Part shown: positions 22,301 through 34,646 of the stretch, one piece after another
Position numbering within the stretch: the first letter of the stretch is position 1
How the letters are laid out: each line of letters begins with the position of its first letter
NCBI GenBank assembly: GCA_018466975.1
Contig: CM031555.1
Span: 1,798,001-1,862,000 of the forward strand
Source: Sparassis latifolia
Taxonomy: Eukaryota > Basidiomycota > Agaricomycetes > Polyporales > Sparassidaceae
Direction of reading: 5' to 3'
Length of the DNA: 64,000 nt
Notes under the pieces: model-generated
The model's input: only the letters and a program-made list of their open reading frames with translations
Database searches by the model: none
Told to the model about the DNA's origin: nothing
Program-made: the position numbers and the translations under genes

Positions 22301-23506
22301 GGGCAGGGCCCTATCAAGATGCGGCGAGTTGTTGACTGGAAGAAACCTCGGCAATTTTTTTGGGAGACCGCGCAGAAGCAGCCAGTAGAAGAAGAGAACA
22401 CCCTACAGCAATCTTTTCCCGATAAACAGGACAATGTGCCCATTCTCCATCAATCACCCCGTTCGCCACCACATCGATCCCCAACACCTATAGCTGGCCC
22501 TTCCTGTGAATCGTCCCTCTACACCACGTCACGAGAATCGAAGGTGACGTCTGCAGAACCTCCTTCTCCACCTCAGGTCGAGCCTTCTACTACCTCTGAT
22601 ACTCGTCGTTCCGCTCGTTCACGGCGGCGTGTAGGACGTTCATCTGATGTATTCGGAGCGATAGCTGCCACAACTGTACAACCGCTTCAGCCACGTCGGA
22701 AGCGTCCCGTGGTCATAGAGCCCAGTGTGTTCTCTGGGATGAGCGCTTTGGCTTTGAAGGCCCTTACTACATCGAACACGACGAAGAATCAACAACAAAT
22801 GGTAGCGCTGCAGACGGAGGTGATACGGAAAGAAGGGTTGAGGCCGGAGAGTCCTACTACCAAAGTCCGGACAATACTTGACCGCCAGAAGGAGATGAAG
22901 GTGCAAGAACGAAAGGAACGTGCTGAAAGGAGGGCGAGAAGGTCAGCAGGCGAAGGAACCTCTGAACCCGACGGAAGTAGCGACGTCGGGGATTTCAGCA
23001 TCTTAAGCGTTGACGTGGACGGTGTTCCCCTCAGGCATCGGAGAGGCCCTGGTGACGAGGAGGATTACGAAACTCCCGACCGATATGAACGACCTGCGAA
23101 GCGGGGAAGAACAGAGGCAGATGAAGCAGTGAAGGACGAAAGGCGAGTCAGATGGGATCGTGGGCTTGCGACTATGGTGTATTTGGACGACAGTCCTTTA
23201 AACCCTCGAAAGCCTCCCAAGGGCGAGCCTGTAATGAAGGGCTGTTTGGCTCATACTGCGAAGGTATGCGCTTCACAGCCTGTCTCCAACCTTGAACTCA
23301 AACGTCTCTCGTAGGCTGTTCGCTTGGACACGTTGGGGAATGTCGTCAACGCGGATGTTCCTCTGACTGATCTTGTCCATGAGAACGTCGTTGTGAAGAA
23401 GTTCGTGTATGATGATGACCCTGCGGAGGATGATCCGCCCCAAACCCCTCCGCCTGCTCCAGCGGCCAAGGTGACGAGAAATAAAAGCAAGAAATCCAAG
23501 AGCTGA
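19398..23506 (+). CDS. Large disordered Ser/Pro/Arg-rich protein, unknown function
   Basis: Six exons: 19398-19668, 19714-19971, 20017-20132, 20178-21920, 21980-23263 and 23315-23506 (1287 residues, phases consistent). The introns are 45-59 nt. The last long one uses a GTCAGT donor, which avoids a frame break. The sequence is low in order-promoting residues and rich in Ser, Pro, Thr and Arg with many S/T-P sites. RRSAR occurs twice (near residues 50 and 880). Two copies of a short motif are visible: RRIPIAQAIA (21137) and KRIPVSEAMA (21301). The most conserved-looking part is the C-terminus, KAVRLDTLGNVVNADVP and KKFVYDDDP, ending in a basic KSKKSKS tail. This suggests a nuclear or scaffold protein under kinase control, but no family was recognised. 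Confidence 0.7.
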
Positions 23507-23754
23507 AATATCGGTTTCTATACTCATCATTGGTAAATTTCTCGCTCGAACTCGCATGATCTATATCATCTAGTCTACTTGCGTATTATTGCGTCCCAGT
23601 GATTATTTCTATACCACTGTATGTCCATACCAGTCGAATCATATTGACGAATGATCTGCATGAAGATACAAGTTGGATGTAACGTACATAGACACACACT
23701 ATCTACAGTCTTCACCGCCATGTAGTGAGCACGGATCTTCTTTAACTGATTTAC

Positions 23755-24956
23755 TCACTTTCCACCCCTGTAACTGATGGTAGGAGAGGCCTGGTTTACC
23801 GGAAGCACGAACACCTCGGCAAGGTTGACATGTGGTGGGCGGGAGGCAGCCCACACAATTTCCTCGGCGATGTCTTCAGCGGTCACTACGTTACGACAGT
23901 CAGATGGAAACCCAGAGTGAGGGATGAATGCAACCCACATGGCTGGAGACCCTCGTATACTTTATCCGCGGCAGCCTTGTCACCTCCGAACCGAACAACG
24001 GAGAACTCGGTCTCCACCATACCTGTATAATTGCACGTAAGAACGTGAATGAAAGGATTATCTGAGGTGGACTGACCGGGCTGGATCTCAGTAACCCTGA
24101 TCGGTGTATCCACCACCTCCCTCAGAAGAGAACCTGTGAATGCCCTGACAGCATGTTTGGTGGCACAATAAATGCTACCGCCGACATAGGGCTCGCGTCC
24201 TGCCTGAGGTTACAGGAGACGAGGATCGAATTCTGATTTAGACAGACCTGCTACGGAACCGAGGTTGATGATGTGTCCAGCCTTCCGAGCCTTGAACTCT
24301 GACATTCAGGTAATTTGTAGAAACAATATCGAGGTTAGGAAGACTCGTATGCAAATATCACAACCGAGCGCATACCCTTGATAAACACCTGGGTCATGGC
24401 GATGAGACCGAGGACGTTCGTCGCAAACATGTTCTCGACGTCTGCCGACGAAATGTCACCGACGCGGTCGACACCGTGGACGAACCCAGCGTTGTTGACT
24501 GCATATGATAGTCATCATTCTGTAAAACCCACGGACCCCATGGTCACTCACCGAGCACATCGACCTGACGAAGCTCTGGCGGGATCTTGTCGAGCAACGA
24601 TGCAACCTGCACCTTGTCTGCAACATCGAGCTGGATGGCGGTAACCTTCCCACCTTGTTGCAGGCCCGTTTCCTTATGCGCCGCGATGCATGCGTCTGCG
24701 ACGCTCTTCAAGGCGTCGGCACGCCGCGCACAAAGGACCAAATTCGATCCGCCCTACTGTCGAGACTCAGATCATGCCTCGGAACAATTGGCATTGGCCA
24801 GACCTTCGCAAACAAAATGGCAGTCGCCTGTCCGAATGCTACTGTAAACTACAGCGCACTGCAAAGGGTGGATGCACTCACGGCTCCGATACCGGCGCTC
24901 GCGCCAGTGATCAGGACAGTCTTCCCGAGCAGACGAGAGGCGTTGAAGACCGACAT
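23755..24956 (-). CDS. Short-chain dehydrogenase, YMR226C/YdfG-like
   Basis: Exons (descending) 24882-24956, 24804-24827, 24552-24753, 24376-24498, 24248-24298, 24077-24199, 23939-24022 and 23755-23885 give 270 residues. Classical SDR marks are the NAD(P)-binding [12 protein letters not shown], catalytic Ser in INLGSVAG and catalytic YxxxK in [10 protein letters not shown], then IQPGMVETEF. This pattern is typical of the NADP-dependent serine/allo-threonine dehydrogenase branch acting on small 3-hydroxy acids. Substrate is inference. Exon 2 is only 24 nt (ATAILFAK) and is required by the family alignment. An in-frame ATG at 25064 would add a 36-residue Arg/Ala/Ser-rich leader that could target mitochondria. 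I prefer MSVFNASRL at 24956. It is divergent from the SET-domain gene, sharing a short promoter. Confidence 0.9.
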
Positions 24957-25256
24957 TTTGCGAGAGAACACAGTCGCAAATGTCTGCTGCTGCCCACCAG
25001 CTGCTTTGTATGCTCGCGAAAGCCTCGGAAGGAAGGAGAGCCGGGTGCCAGCTGGGATGATCACTGGATGCTATCTGATCAATTGCTATCATCATCGTCC
25101 GCATGAGTTGTGTCATACTTCTTCGCGCTTTCCCAGTGCTCTGCGCTTCACACTACTCGAGATAGAACTGGGGATAAGTCGACAGCCTGCAGATAGGTCA
25201 TTAAGCTTCGGTGCATCGCAATCTTAAGCAATAAGCGGTGGCGTCACCGGTTCGAA

Positions 25257-26992
25257 ATGGATAACGCGAGCTCGAGCCTGGGGATGAACGACGAAAGACG
25301 CTGGCGCTGCTTACTCTCCTGGTTGAAGAACCAGCATGGCATGGATGTTGTCGACGCTTTGCTCGTCGAATGCAGAGACACTAAAGGTCGAGTGCATTCA
25401 TTCTGGATATCAATCCTGTTTCTGACGTGAAAATGTCGCGATGGAAAGATGCTGGGAAGGGTCTGTTTGCTACCAGAGCATGCCCTGTAAGTCTCCAGCG
25501 AACCTCAATCCTATTGCCAGAGATCGAAGCTAACTGCAAAATTGATGTGTGAAGCCCTCCACAGTGTTATTCACAGTGCCTGCTAAGGCTATGATCAACA
25601 TCAATACCCTCTCTGCGATCTTTTCCCCTCGTGTCAGAGAAATGACGGCTGTCCAGCAAATCTCGCTCTATCTGTTGTTGCATCGACCGGCACAAGATGA
25701 AGATTCGTTGGATCTCGTCTACGGCCCGTATATCTCGACTTTACCTCGAGACTTCTCTAGTCATCCTGTAACGTGGTTCATGAAAAGACATACGTCCAAC
25801 GAACATGACACAGAAAGCCAGTTGCTCAAAAGTCTACCCCCAAGCGTCCTTGCTGCGTTGGAGAATTTATCTGCACGATTCCTCAAGGATTGGGAGGTCG
25901 TGAACAAATGCATGGTAAGCCCCGTGACATAGCATTGCCTTGAAAATCTATAGGATCACCTAGAACGAGGAGCCTGATATTATGACAATGTCATCCCGAT
26001 CCGACTTCAACAAATCGGGATGCGCGGGGGATTTCAATTCTGTCGTGGACGATTTTCTCTGGGCATGGCTCAATGGTGAGCAGGATTATGTGGAATTATA
26101 CTCAAAAGAGTCTAATGAAATCGAGACCTGCAGTGAATACACGGTGCATATACTATCGTGTGACACCGTCTCAATCAGATCCAGATAACCTGACGCTCTG
26201 TCCTATTCTTGACTTTGCAAACCACAGCGAGACACCACACATCGTTCCAGTGAATGACTTAGACCTACCGGGTACGAAGGCGTCAAATAAGCTCACCCGA
26301 AATCTCACGTTCGTATGCTCCTCCGACATTGTCGAGGGACAACAACTTTTCTTGCGATACGGGGGTCATCCAAACCGCACACTTTTCGTGAATTACGGTT
26401 TCCTGGACAATTTCCCACCCAATGCAGGTGCCATTGGCGAATTCTCCGCAGATATTGATCTGCAAGACGTTATGGAAAAGCTCTTCTCAGAAAGTCGATT
26501 CCAATCTTGGATACGGCAGGAACTGGAAGATGAAGGTTACTGGGGGTACTATCACCCATGTACTCGCGTAAATATACTGACTACCGTCTTCTTAATTACA
26601 GTGATTGGAGCCTTCATTCGTCGCCCCAGCCCGCGCATCCCTCATACCGCATGATCACAGCATTGCGACTGTACCACGTCGTCGAGAGTCTGGGTCCACA
26701 AGTGCCGCCCGACTCGGCGTCGGACGTAATCCTCAGGTCTTGGAAGGACACCATCAACGGCCGTACTTCGTCAGTTTCAGAAGACAACGAGAGGCTCTGG
26801 AGAAATACATTACTCGATATCTGTGAACTTGTCGCCGCAAGAGCGCGAGACGGTATGCGAATCACGTTGAGCGGTTCCGGGACGAGTGGGTGGTATTCTT
26901 GGATGGAGGAGAATGTCAGGTGCTTATGGAGGGAAGAGTTGGAAGTGGCAACAGCTGTTGCGTGCAGCCTACGTGCAGGAGAAGAATTCTGA
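25257..26992 (+). CDS. SET-domain lysine methyltransferase (LSMT/RKM-type)
   Basis: Exons 25257-25386, 25449-25486, 25555-25914, 25964-26075, 26134-26545 and 26602-26992 give 480 residues with consistent phases. The N-terminal SET portion starts at DAGKGLFATRA, the central insert spans about residues 95-200, and the core reads FLWAWLNVNTRCIYY, then CPILDFANHSETP (the N-H-S cofactor motif) and QLFLRYGG...FVNYGF (catalytic Tyr region). The C-terminal helical part resembles the substrate-binding domain of Rubisco-LSMT-like methyltransferases. Fungal members (Rkm family, SETD6-like) methylate ribosomal proteins or elongation factors in the cytoplasm or nucleus. The exact substrate cannot be told. 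Several exon joins, including the 38-nt exon 2, were chosen because they restore the domain. Confidence 0.88.
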
Positions 26993-27132
26993 CAAACTTG
27001 CCAAGTACACAAGCAAGAGAGCATAGAACCGGGTATTGTCTATCATGTGAGATAAAATGAGGCAACTTAGGTGCACACTTCTTTTCCTGCAGGTCGCGGT
27101 CCGCTCTCTCGGAAACTCGGAAAAAATAATTC

Positions 27133-27554
27133 TCAGCGCCCAGCGCGCAGTTGCCAGCGTCTTGGCGATATCTTGAACGATTCACCGTTGCCATTCAGGG
27201 AATGTTCCCTGTAACGTTGAGCATCGCAGTGCACGGCCGCATCATCATGAAGCGCCCACGCCAGACATAGTTCAGCTGTCCTAGAACATACCTCGAGTCG
27301 AAGGGATTCCAGAATGAAGATACGAGACCTAATAGGATAGAGCATGCTATACGGGTGCGGCAATAGCTTCTGACAGCCGCCAGGGTGCTCGCCCGAGGCC
27401 AAGCTTCGGCGAGGAGCTTACGTAAGGCAGTGAACGTTTCAAGTGTTTCCGTCCACGGTGTTGATCCCTGCGCAGTGCCTTCCGACTCTGCGTATATCTT
27501 CGCCACCCACGGCGCCCCTCTTTCTCCCCGTTTGACGATCTCGCGTGCTCCCAT
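27133..27554 (-). CDS. Possible small protein, unknown
   Basis: A two-exon model (27292-27554 and 27133-27208) with a good GTATGT donor and TTACAG acceptor gives 112 residues. Without splicing the frame ends after 119 residues at 27195. The N-terminus (MGAREIVKRGERGAPWVAK) is basic. No family was recognised. Its start lies only 59 bases from the ATG of the divergent Golgi protein gene, which is tight. A chance frame over that promoter remains possible. Confidence 0.35.
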
Positions 27555-27613
27555 CTGTTCGTCGAGGACGCTACAGTCCTACAGCCACCTTATACCTTGA
27601 AGCTCGAGTCGCG

Positions 27614-29476
27614 ATGGCTGTTGAACCCCTCTTGAGTACCAGAGCACAGCGGGCCTTCGTGGGTACCAGTATGTGCCGTTTGCGCCATACATTTTGTCCA
27701 GGATGCTGATCATGTTCTTTCACAGTCGTGTTGCGTTGGTGTTTCCTATACAGAAGTGGCCGATCACGCGTTCTGACTGAAGTGGTCTTGTTTAGAGGCG
27801 ATCGTGGTACTTGTGATGGTCGCGATCACTTTCGCATTCGTGAGCTTACATTTCGTGTCACTCCAAGCTCCCGTGGATGCTCATGTCTCTGAAACTGGGA
27901 TTAGGTGGAGCCGGACGTTGATTATACCATTACTCGGTACAAGGTATGAGGTTGAGTGCGAATGTACCGACCCACTTTAACCCATTTGATATGCAGACAT
28001 TGCCATGTTATCTGGCACTATTCGCACTGGCAGAGTAAGTCTACAAATTTGAGAACGTTCGTCAACTCATGGTCTATAGGATCTTCGAGCTTGTGATGAC
28101 CTTCGATGCGTTGAGATTGCGAAATGTCATTCAACTAATCGGAATTCTTTGTGAGTTACTCTGTATTGTCTCTAGGATATGTGTTCCAATCGTATGCAGT
28201 GTTCCACATGGGGCTCACGGTTATGGCTGCCCTACAAATTCACGAAACGAGAACCGCATTAGTTTGGGACAGTGGCAGTGTTCTAGTAAGTCTTAGTTCG
28301 AAGAACAACATAGCGGAGAAGTCACATTTCCGCAGAACACTTCTGGTCCCGGGAGTCTATGGCATAAAGTATTACCCTTCTTGGTTGTCACACCAATTGT
28401 CATCGGTGTGGCGTGGTTCGTTATGCTCTACTTTTTCAGACATCTTTACTACGAGTTTGGGTATGGTTTTTCATTGTGCTTCGTGGGCCCTTTATGACGC
28501 TTGCTTGACTAGATGGGCGATCTTCCACGTCGTTGGCGCCGACCCAAAGATGAAGAGTAAGTGGCCTGTGACTCTCCGGATAGCGCTGTGTTCTGACTCC
28601 GTTTGGATAGCGATGTACCAGTACTACCAAATTCTGATTTGCCTGCTGAAGTTCGACTTCTTCGCGTTTACTGGTGTCACCATGCAGGTACGTATGATCG
28701 CTATATCACCTTTGGGTCCGTTATTGAAGTGCCGTCAAGTTGCTTATCATAGTGCTAAGAGAAAATAGCGCCGAGTTTGGGTTGACGGTGGCCGCTATAC
28801 CCATCGTTCTAATATTGCTTGCTTTGTCCGGCATTGCCGTGCAAAGAGAGATCAAGTGGTGCGTCTTTCTGCAACGAACGTCCCACAGATCTGTGACGCT
28901 GTAGCAGGTTGATGTCGATCTCTCTCATTTTGATGCTGGCAGCTCAAACATACTGTGAGTGATCACGTCCGCTCATATACAAGACGATACTGATGTCGTA
29001 TCGACAGTCAGTAAGTTCACGCGTCAACAACATCTAGATCACGTGGATAACGAAGTGCTTCAGTCTACAAACTTGTTCGTTTCTATGAACCGTCATCCGA
29101 CCAGCAATACCTCTCGACACGAGCTACACTAACAGTATTCAGTACGTGACGCGCATACCTCCGGGATCCCTTCGCTGAACAGTGTCCGCTTCATAGCCAT
29201 CGCTGCTTCACTGCTACTTTTCGCCACGTTTGGCATGGGCGTGCGCTGTTTCGCCGACTTTGACAAAGGTCTCGATAAGTCGAAGCTCCACGGTGGGTAT
29301 TACAAGCCTCTCGCAATAAGTATGGTGCATGACTTAATCGGTGATTGCTTTTTTGAGATGTCACCACCGGGCCGAGGTACTCATCCTACATCTTCGATCC
29401 AGCAGGGGAGAAGCACACGCGGAAACCGTCCTACAGCGCAGGCGTGGAGATGGCGCAGAGGATCTCTATCGAGTAA
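27614..29476 (+). CDS. UPF0658 Golgi apparatus membrane protein
   Basis: Sixteen exons give 349 residues: 27614-27668, 27726-27734, 27796-27839, 27905-27943, 27997-28034, 28080-28150, 28200-28285, 28336-28460, 28513-28556, 28611-28687, 28740-28858, 28908-28954, 29008-29010, 29064-29141, 29197-29292 and 29358-29476. The product has seven or so hydrophobic helices and the hallmark segments GWAIFHVVGADPKMK, YQYYQILICLLKFDFF, ENSAEFGLT, QREIKW, YKLVRFYEP and FADFDKG, with a cytosolic tail ending RISIE. The family is a fungal multi-pass Golgi protein of unknown activity. Exons of 9 nt and 3 nt are implied. The 3-nt exon (TCA at 29008) sits between two 53-nt introns and adds one residue in the conserved TYFIYKLVRF stretch. 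Skipping it would keep the frame but leave one 109-nt intron. Confidence 0.9.
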
Positions 29477-29793
29477 TCTTGGTGATACACTAATACCCTT
29501 GTGGATGTGGACTTATGATGGGTGGTACTTCACGATCGGGCTCGATGGACATGCTTTAATAATGCTTACGCCTTCTCAGCTGCTCCGTAGTGACACCTAC
29601 CTCGTTGTACATCTATGATCTAGATACCATTTATTGCACGACACTGGAACTATTTTATTAACTAGAGCTTGCAAGCTTATGAGTCAAAACTCGATGCTCG
29701 TGGTGGCGCCTCTTGTGCCAAATTTGGACGCTGAGACGCGTGTCACGCGCTTCGCGTTACAGTCGCGTCGACACTTGAATAGCAGCCACCACC

Positions 29794-30914
29794 ATGGACG
29801 ACCGCGAAGACCCAATCTCCCAGTTCTTCCCCGGCAACAACGAGGTCGATCTCTACGACGTACTCTCTGTCAAATCGGATGCCACCTCAGACCAGGTCAA
29901 GAAAGCCTATCGCCGCCTCGCACTCACATACCACCCCGACAAACACGCCACCGCCAGTGACTCGGCCAAGGCGGACGCGTCTCTCAAGTTCCAGCAGGTC
30001 GGCTTCGCGTATGCCGTGCTCTTTGACGAGAAGAGAAGGAAGCGGTACGACCTGACGGGGAAGACGGATGAAGGCCTCGACCTCGCGCCTGGGGAGGACG
30101 GCTGGGACGCGTACTTTGAGGATCTGTTCGAGAGTGTCACGAGAGAGAAGCTGGATGAGCACAAGAATGAATATCAGGGTGCGTCTCGTGCCAGCATTGT
30201 GTGCGTAGTCACGCTCAATACCCACGAGTTTCAGGCTCTGCGGAGGAGGTAGAAGATATTAGGAAGGCGTATCATTCCTGCAAGGGTGCCATTGGAGAGA
30301 TCATGAAACATATTCCCCACTCGACTCACGACGACGAAGCGCGGTTCGTTCTCGTCATTTCGGACCTTATCCGCAACGGCGAACTCTCATCGCTACCCAA
30401 GTGGGAGTCGAGCAGCAAGGACGAGAAGGCGAGACTCGTCCGCAAGAAGCAGAGCGACAAGGAGGCGAAAGAGGCGGAGGAACTCGCAAAGGAGCTGGGC
30501 CTATGGGAAGATTTCTACGGGAGTGGAAAGCCGAGCTCGAAGAAGGGAAAGAGAAAGGGCAAAGGCAAGCAGCAGGACGAGGATGAAGATGGCGGGGAAG
30601 ACCATTCCGCGCTGCAGGCTCTCATCCTGAAGAGGAAGAAGAATGTGGATGGCTTTTTAGACAGTCTCGCTGCCAAGTATGCGGAGCCGGAGCGTGGCGC
30701 GAACGCGAAGAAAGGCTCAAAGCGTCGTGATGGCCCAGTGGATGACGAGGAGTCACCTAAGAAGAAGACAAAAAAGAGTTTCGATCCCCCTGACATAGAT
30801 GACGAAGAATTCGAGAAATTGCAGCAGAAACTGTTCGCAGACAGACCGAAGGGCGGAAGTGCACCAGGTGAAAAAGGAAGGAAAGCAAAGGCTGAAGGTT
30901 GGAAAGCGCGATGA
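29794..30914 (+). CDS. DNAJC9-like J-domain protein
   Basis: Two exons (29794-30178 and 30235-30914) give 354 residues. An N-terminal J-domain (about residues 18-85) has VDLYDVLSV, the HPD triad in LTYHPDKH and YDLTGKTDEG. It is followed by an acidic-aromatic WDAYFEDLFESVT and a helical region with YHSCKGAIGEIM and HDDEARF, then a long Lys/Glu-rich basic tail with nuclear-type signals (KKGKRKGKGK, SPKKKTKKS). The DNAJC9 family recruits Hsp70 to histone H3-H4 handling in the nucleus, and length and domain order fit it. The gene is convergent with the FHIP-like gene, 146 bases apart. Confidence 0.92.
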
Positions 30915-31060
30915 GTTAGTTACTCCTTGTTCTCGTTATCATCTGATGTTGTACTATATCCTCATTTTATGGATTGTTGGCTGGATCGCCTCCTACACGA
31001 TCCAGTAAATTCAGCATGAGATGATCCTCATTATGGTACAGTAGAGTGATAGCAAATAAA

Positions 31061-34000
31061 TTACAGATAGCGAATGGAATCTATTCCAAGACTGCGCCTC
31101 GCATGAATAATGGCTACCAGCTCTTTGATTGATTCCTCTAATATCACCACGTTGTCCAGCAGCCGTGAAAGGGTGACGGTGGTTGTCTGCAGTTGTGCTT
31201 CATCCTCCTCATCCTCATCGTACTCTTCGCGTCTCTCGCTCCATTGCGCAGACGCACTGAATACGTCCTCCTCGTCGGCATTCCACTTGCGTGGTTTGGC
31301 AGGAGTCCAAGGGCCCGAGGAAGGAGCAGGCGCAACGAATGGTTCCACCACAATCGCACCCGTCTTCTGATAGTGCGGACCAAACGGACTCGCGTCGACA
31401 GCCCTGTGTCCGCGGGAAGGAGTCGCAGGTTCTGCCTGAGGCACCTTTGAAGCCTTGTTCTTTTTTGGCGTCAAGAACGATACGAAGGACGACGATGCTG
31501 ACTTCGCCTTCGGCTTGTGCCGTGGGGTGCTAGGTTCTGCGGGAGCAGATGCAACGGTCGTGGCAGAACTTGAACGCGTAGTACCACTACCGTCGAACTC
31601 CAATGCAAGTGTGAGAGCGTCCGTAAGGTTTTCTGAAAACAGTAAACCCTGCCGCCGCTCGATGAGGAACTGATCAAAGTTGTCGACCAGTTGCCTGTAC
31701 CGCTCCAATTGTGAGACAAGTCCGTGGAAGACGGAATGTACCACCGGCCGCGATTGCTCGTCCATACTGGAAGCGGGGAGGGAGTTGTGCTCAGACTCGA
31801 GCTTTTCCTCAATGCGGAAATCGATGGAACGGTCATCCCCATCATCTCCGTAAGTCAGAGTGCTCCCGCTCGTTCCCCGTACCGTCGAAGAACTTGCCTT
31901 GTCTTTGGGGGCAAACGTCAACCAGCCAGCGAGTGATCGGTCTGGACATACCGCCAACGTGGCTAACACGCCTGTCAACGCCATGTTCATTTCTGGTGGA
32001 TTGGAGAAGAATCTTCTGAGAGATTCCAGTACCAGCGAGAGCACTGGATCATTGGGATTAAGACGATGCTTCAAGCTCGCTCTCGTCTCAGCGTCAACCT
32101 CTACCTGGAAGCAAGGTTGACTCTGGATCGAGATGAGGGCATCTCGGAGGTAGTGGTCATAACCAGTGCTGAAAGCGTCTTCGTTGTGGTTAGGATCAAC
32201 TCGGGAGACGAGAGTCAAATACAACCCCATTTCCCGCTCGTGGGTCCAGTATGTGGTCTCGGGTTGCGTGAAGACAACTGACGCTGTCGACGATGGACTA
32301 TCGCTCGTAGCAGGTACCTTGATATCATCGGCACCGGGGTATATGAACTTCTCATCACCATCGTCATCGATGGTTGGGGAAAATTCTGGTGCTGCCAGCA
32401 GCGCCGCCGGTTGAGGGAAGCTAGTAGCTTTAGGATCATAAATGACAATAAACAACCTGTCCACACATAATGGACAGTACTGGAGGAGTAGGGTTTGCAG
32501 GAGTTGCAGAGCGGCCGTTGCAGTTGGCTGGGACTTCGACCGAAGGTTGCTCAGGAGCAAATCCTTCAACGTAAAACGACCCATTGATGTGAAATATTCC
32601 GATTGCCGTCTCGAGTCCGGAGCTTCCATCTCCAAAAGGACCATGGCGGTGCTCTTGCGTCGCTGAGCCTTTGTCTGCTTGGAGACAGCAGCACTAGACT
32701 TCGCACTGGGAGGTACATTGCCGCTGAGATTAAGCATCGACTGTGGACGGGGACGGATACGGTTGACATCGTCGCTGTTGTCCTCACTCATGAGGAAATC
32801 GATGAGGAGATCGCCCAGCTGCCCACATTCCAGTGTCCTGATCATGATCTCAATGTAAGACATGACTGCGACGGCACTTCCATCCGCATCTGAACATTCA
32901 AGGATGGACGGATAGAGCACGTTCTCCAGAAAGACCCTTCGAACTGCATCCAGGATCGATTGGACGATGGCAGAACCCACGAGAGTCGACGCGTCCAACC
33001 CATCCGGTGTGTCGTGTACCACATTGCGCCGCAAGACGTCTTGTAGGAACTCGAGTAACTTCAAGAAATGGTCGAGACGCGCCTTAAAATCGGGACTAGA
33101 TGAATCTTCAATACCTATCGCGTGGTTCTTCTCTTGAGCAACCTCAAGCTTCTCCTTCTCATTTTCCGAGAGTTCGATCGGATCGCTACCGAGTGTCATG
33201 CCAGTACCACTGGCGTTTCCCTTGGGGGCCGGTGGCCGGATGTCCAACTTGGACGGCAACAGAGAGTACACAGCTGAAAGACCGGCCGCAAGTACCTCTG
33301 AAAAATCTCCGTCGAGGATATACTCGGCAAGTGCCAGAGCCGCGTCGGTAGTGGGATCGGACGAAGGAAGGGTGTCTGAGGTAGACGTGGATGACGATAA
33401 TGCAAGGCTTTCCTCCGGCGTCGGCCTCTGTGTGGAATCTCCCGGGGACATCGCAACATCCATGAGGAAAAGAAGGCCAGCGCGAGCGAAATCGCCAATC
33501 TGGCCTTCACGATGCACGAAACGGAGGAGATAGTTGAAAAGCAGAAATTCGTATTCGGGTTTCTTGGTGGTGATGGAGGACGCTGGGGCGGAACTAGTAG
33601 TGTCCTGGGAAGGTGTAGGGGAGGATACGGATTTGGTTCTAGACGCATCGCCTGCGACTCCATCTGAAGATTCTTCTGCCCGCTGCTCCTTTTGTTTTTG
33701 TTCTTCTTCTTCCTCCTGATCCTCTTCCTCTTCCTGAACCGAGAATAATGGTTCGGGGCGATACCACTGCTTGTCGTGGAAGAATATCATCAACAAGTCC
33801 CGATATGTGCGAATGCGACTGCAGAGAATACACAGGAGATTGACCACTAGAAGACGGACATCAGTTTATATCCGAATCATGATAATGTTGTGACGCACAG
33901 TCCTCCTCGTACTCTGACGGCTGGCTTCTCGTGGTATTTCCGGCGGCCCCCATGACCTTGTTTCTACCGTCAAGTTGCTCTTGTATATCATCCCCCACAC

Positions 34001-34646
34001 AATTCCTGAGTAGCCGGAGCACGGCTTTGTGTACTGCGGAATGTACAAGGAACTGCTCGTCGAGTAGCACTACCATGTTCTGGACTGAGCGTAGTACTTC
34101 GGCTTGAATACCAAATGGACGATCAGATTCACTGAGCTTGACAAGAGTACCCAAGACATCTGCAGGGAACAAACATGTGTGCCACGTTAGAACGCGGTCG
34201 CCTCTGTTCACAAGAGAAACTGACCGTTCTTCAACAAATACTCTAGGCAGGCACCCGTCCCGCTAGCATCTGATCTATGAGGTCGCGCACTGAGCTAAAC
34301 AACTACAATATTCAACTCACCCTTCCTCTGTGCGTGTCGATTCCCATACGAGCGCGTCGACCATGGACTGCAGATGCGCGGGTACATCAGTCGACTTTAT
34401 ACCCCGAGATAGCTGACGCTCGTCGGGTTGCAATAACATCGTCTTAAGTATTCCTGGTTAGTTGAGAACCGGTCATTACAGAGAAAGAGCACACCTTAAC
34501 CAGAACCCACGACTTGTGAAACTCCAGTGCATGGTCGACCTGGAAGGAAAGCTCAGACGATGCAGTATTTCTAGCTGGTGTATACATACCTCGATTTTCA
34601 GAGTTGGTTGACTGCCTGATCTTAGAAACTTGGAGAAATAGTCCAT
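31061..34646 (-). CDS. FHIP-like protein (RAI16-like), FTS-Hook-FHIP complex
   Basis: Exons (descending) 34590-34646, 34495-34539, 34321-34442, 34225-34274, 33899-34159 and 31061-33846 give 1106 residues. The start MDYFSKFLRSGSQPTLKIE and the helical repeats that follow (HALEFHKSWVLVK, LVWESTRTEEG, VLRLLRNCVGDD, YRDLLMIFFHDKQWY, FLLFNYLLRFVHREG) match the RAI16-like (PF10257) N-terminal domain of FHIP proteins. Long acidic and Ser/Pro-rich inserts interrupt it, and the C-terminal 250 residues are disordered. FHIP links Hook/FTS to early endosomes for dynein-driven transport in filamentous fungi. The second intron was placed at an internal CTTAAG acceptor because the first available AG breaks the frame. 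Confidence 0.88.

Noticed and set aside
33196..33663. 155-codon minus-strand frame in another phase
   Set aside because: It overlaps the long FHIP-like exon on the same strand in a different frame. The FHIP frame has the recognisable domain.
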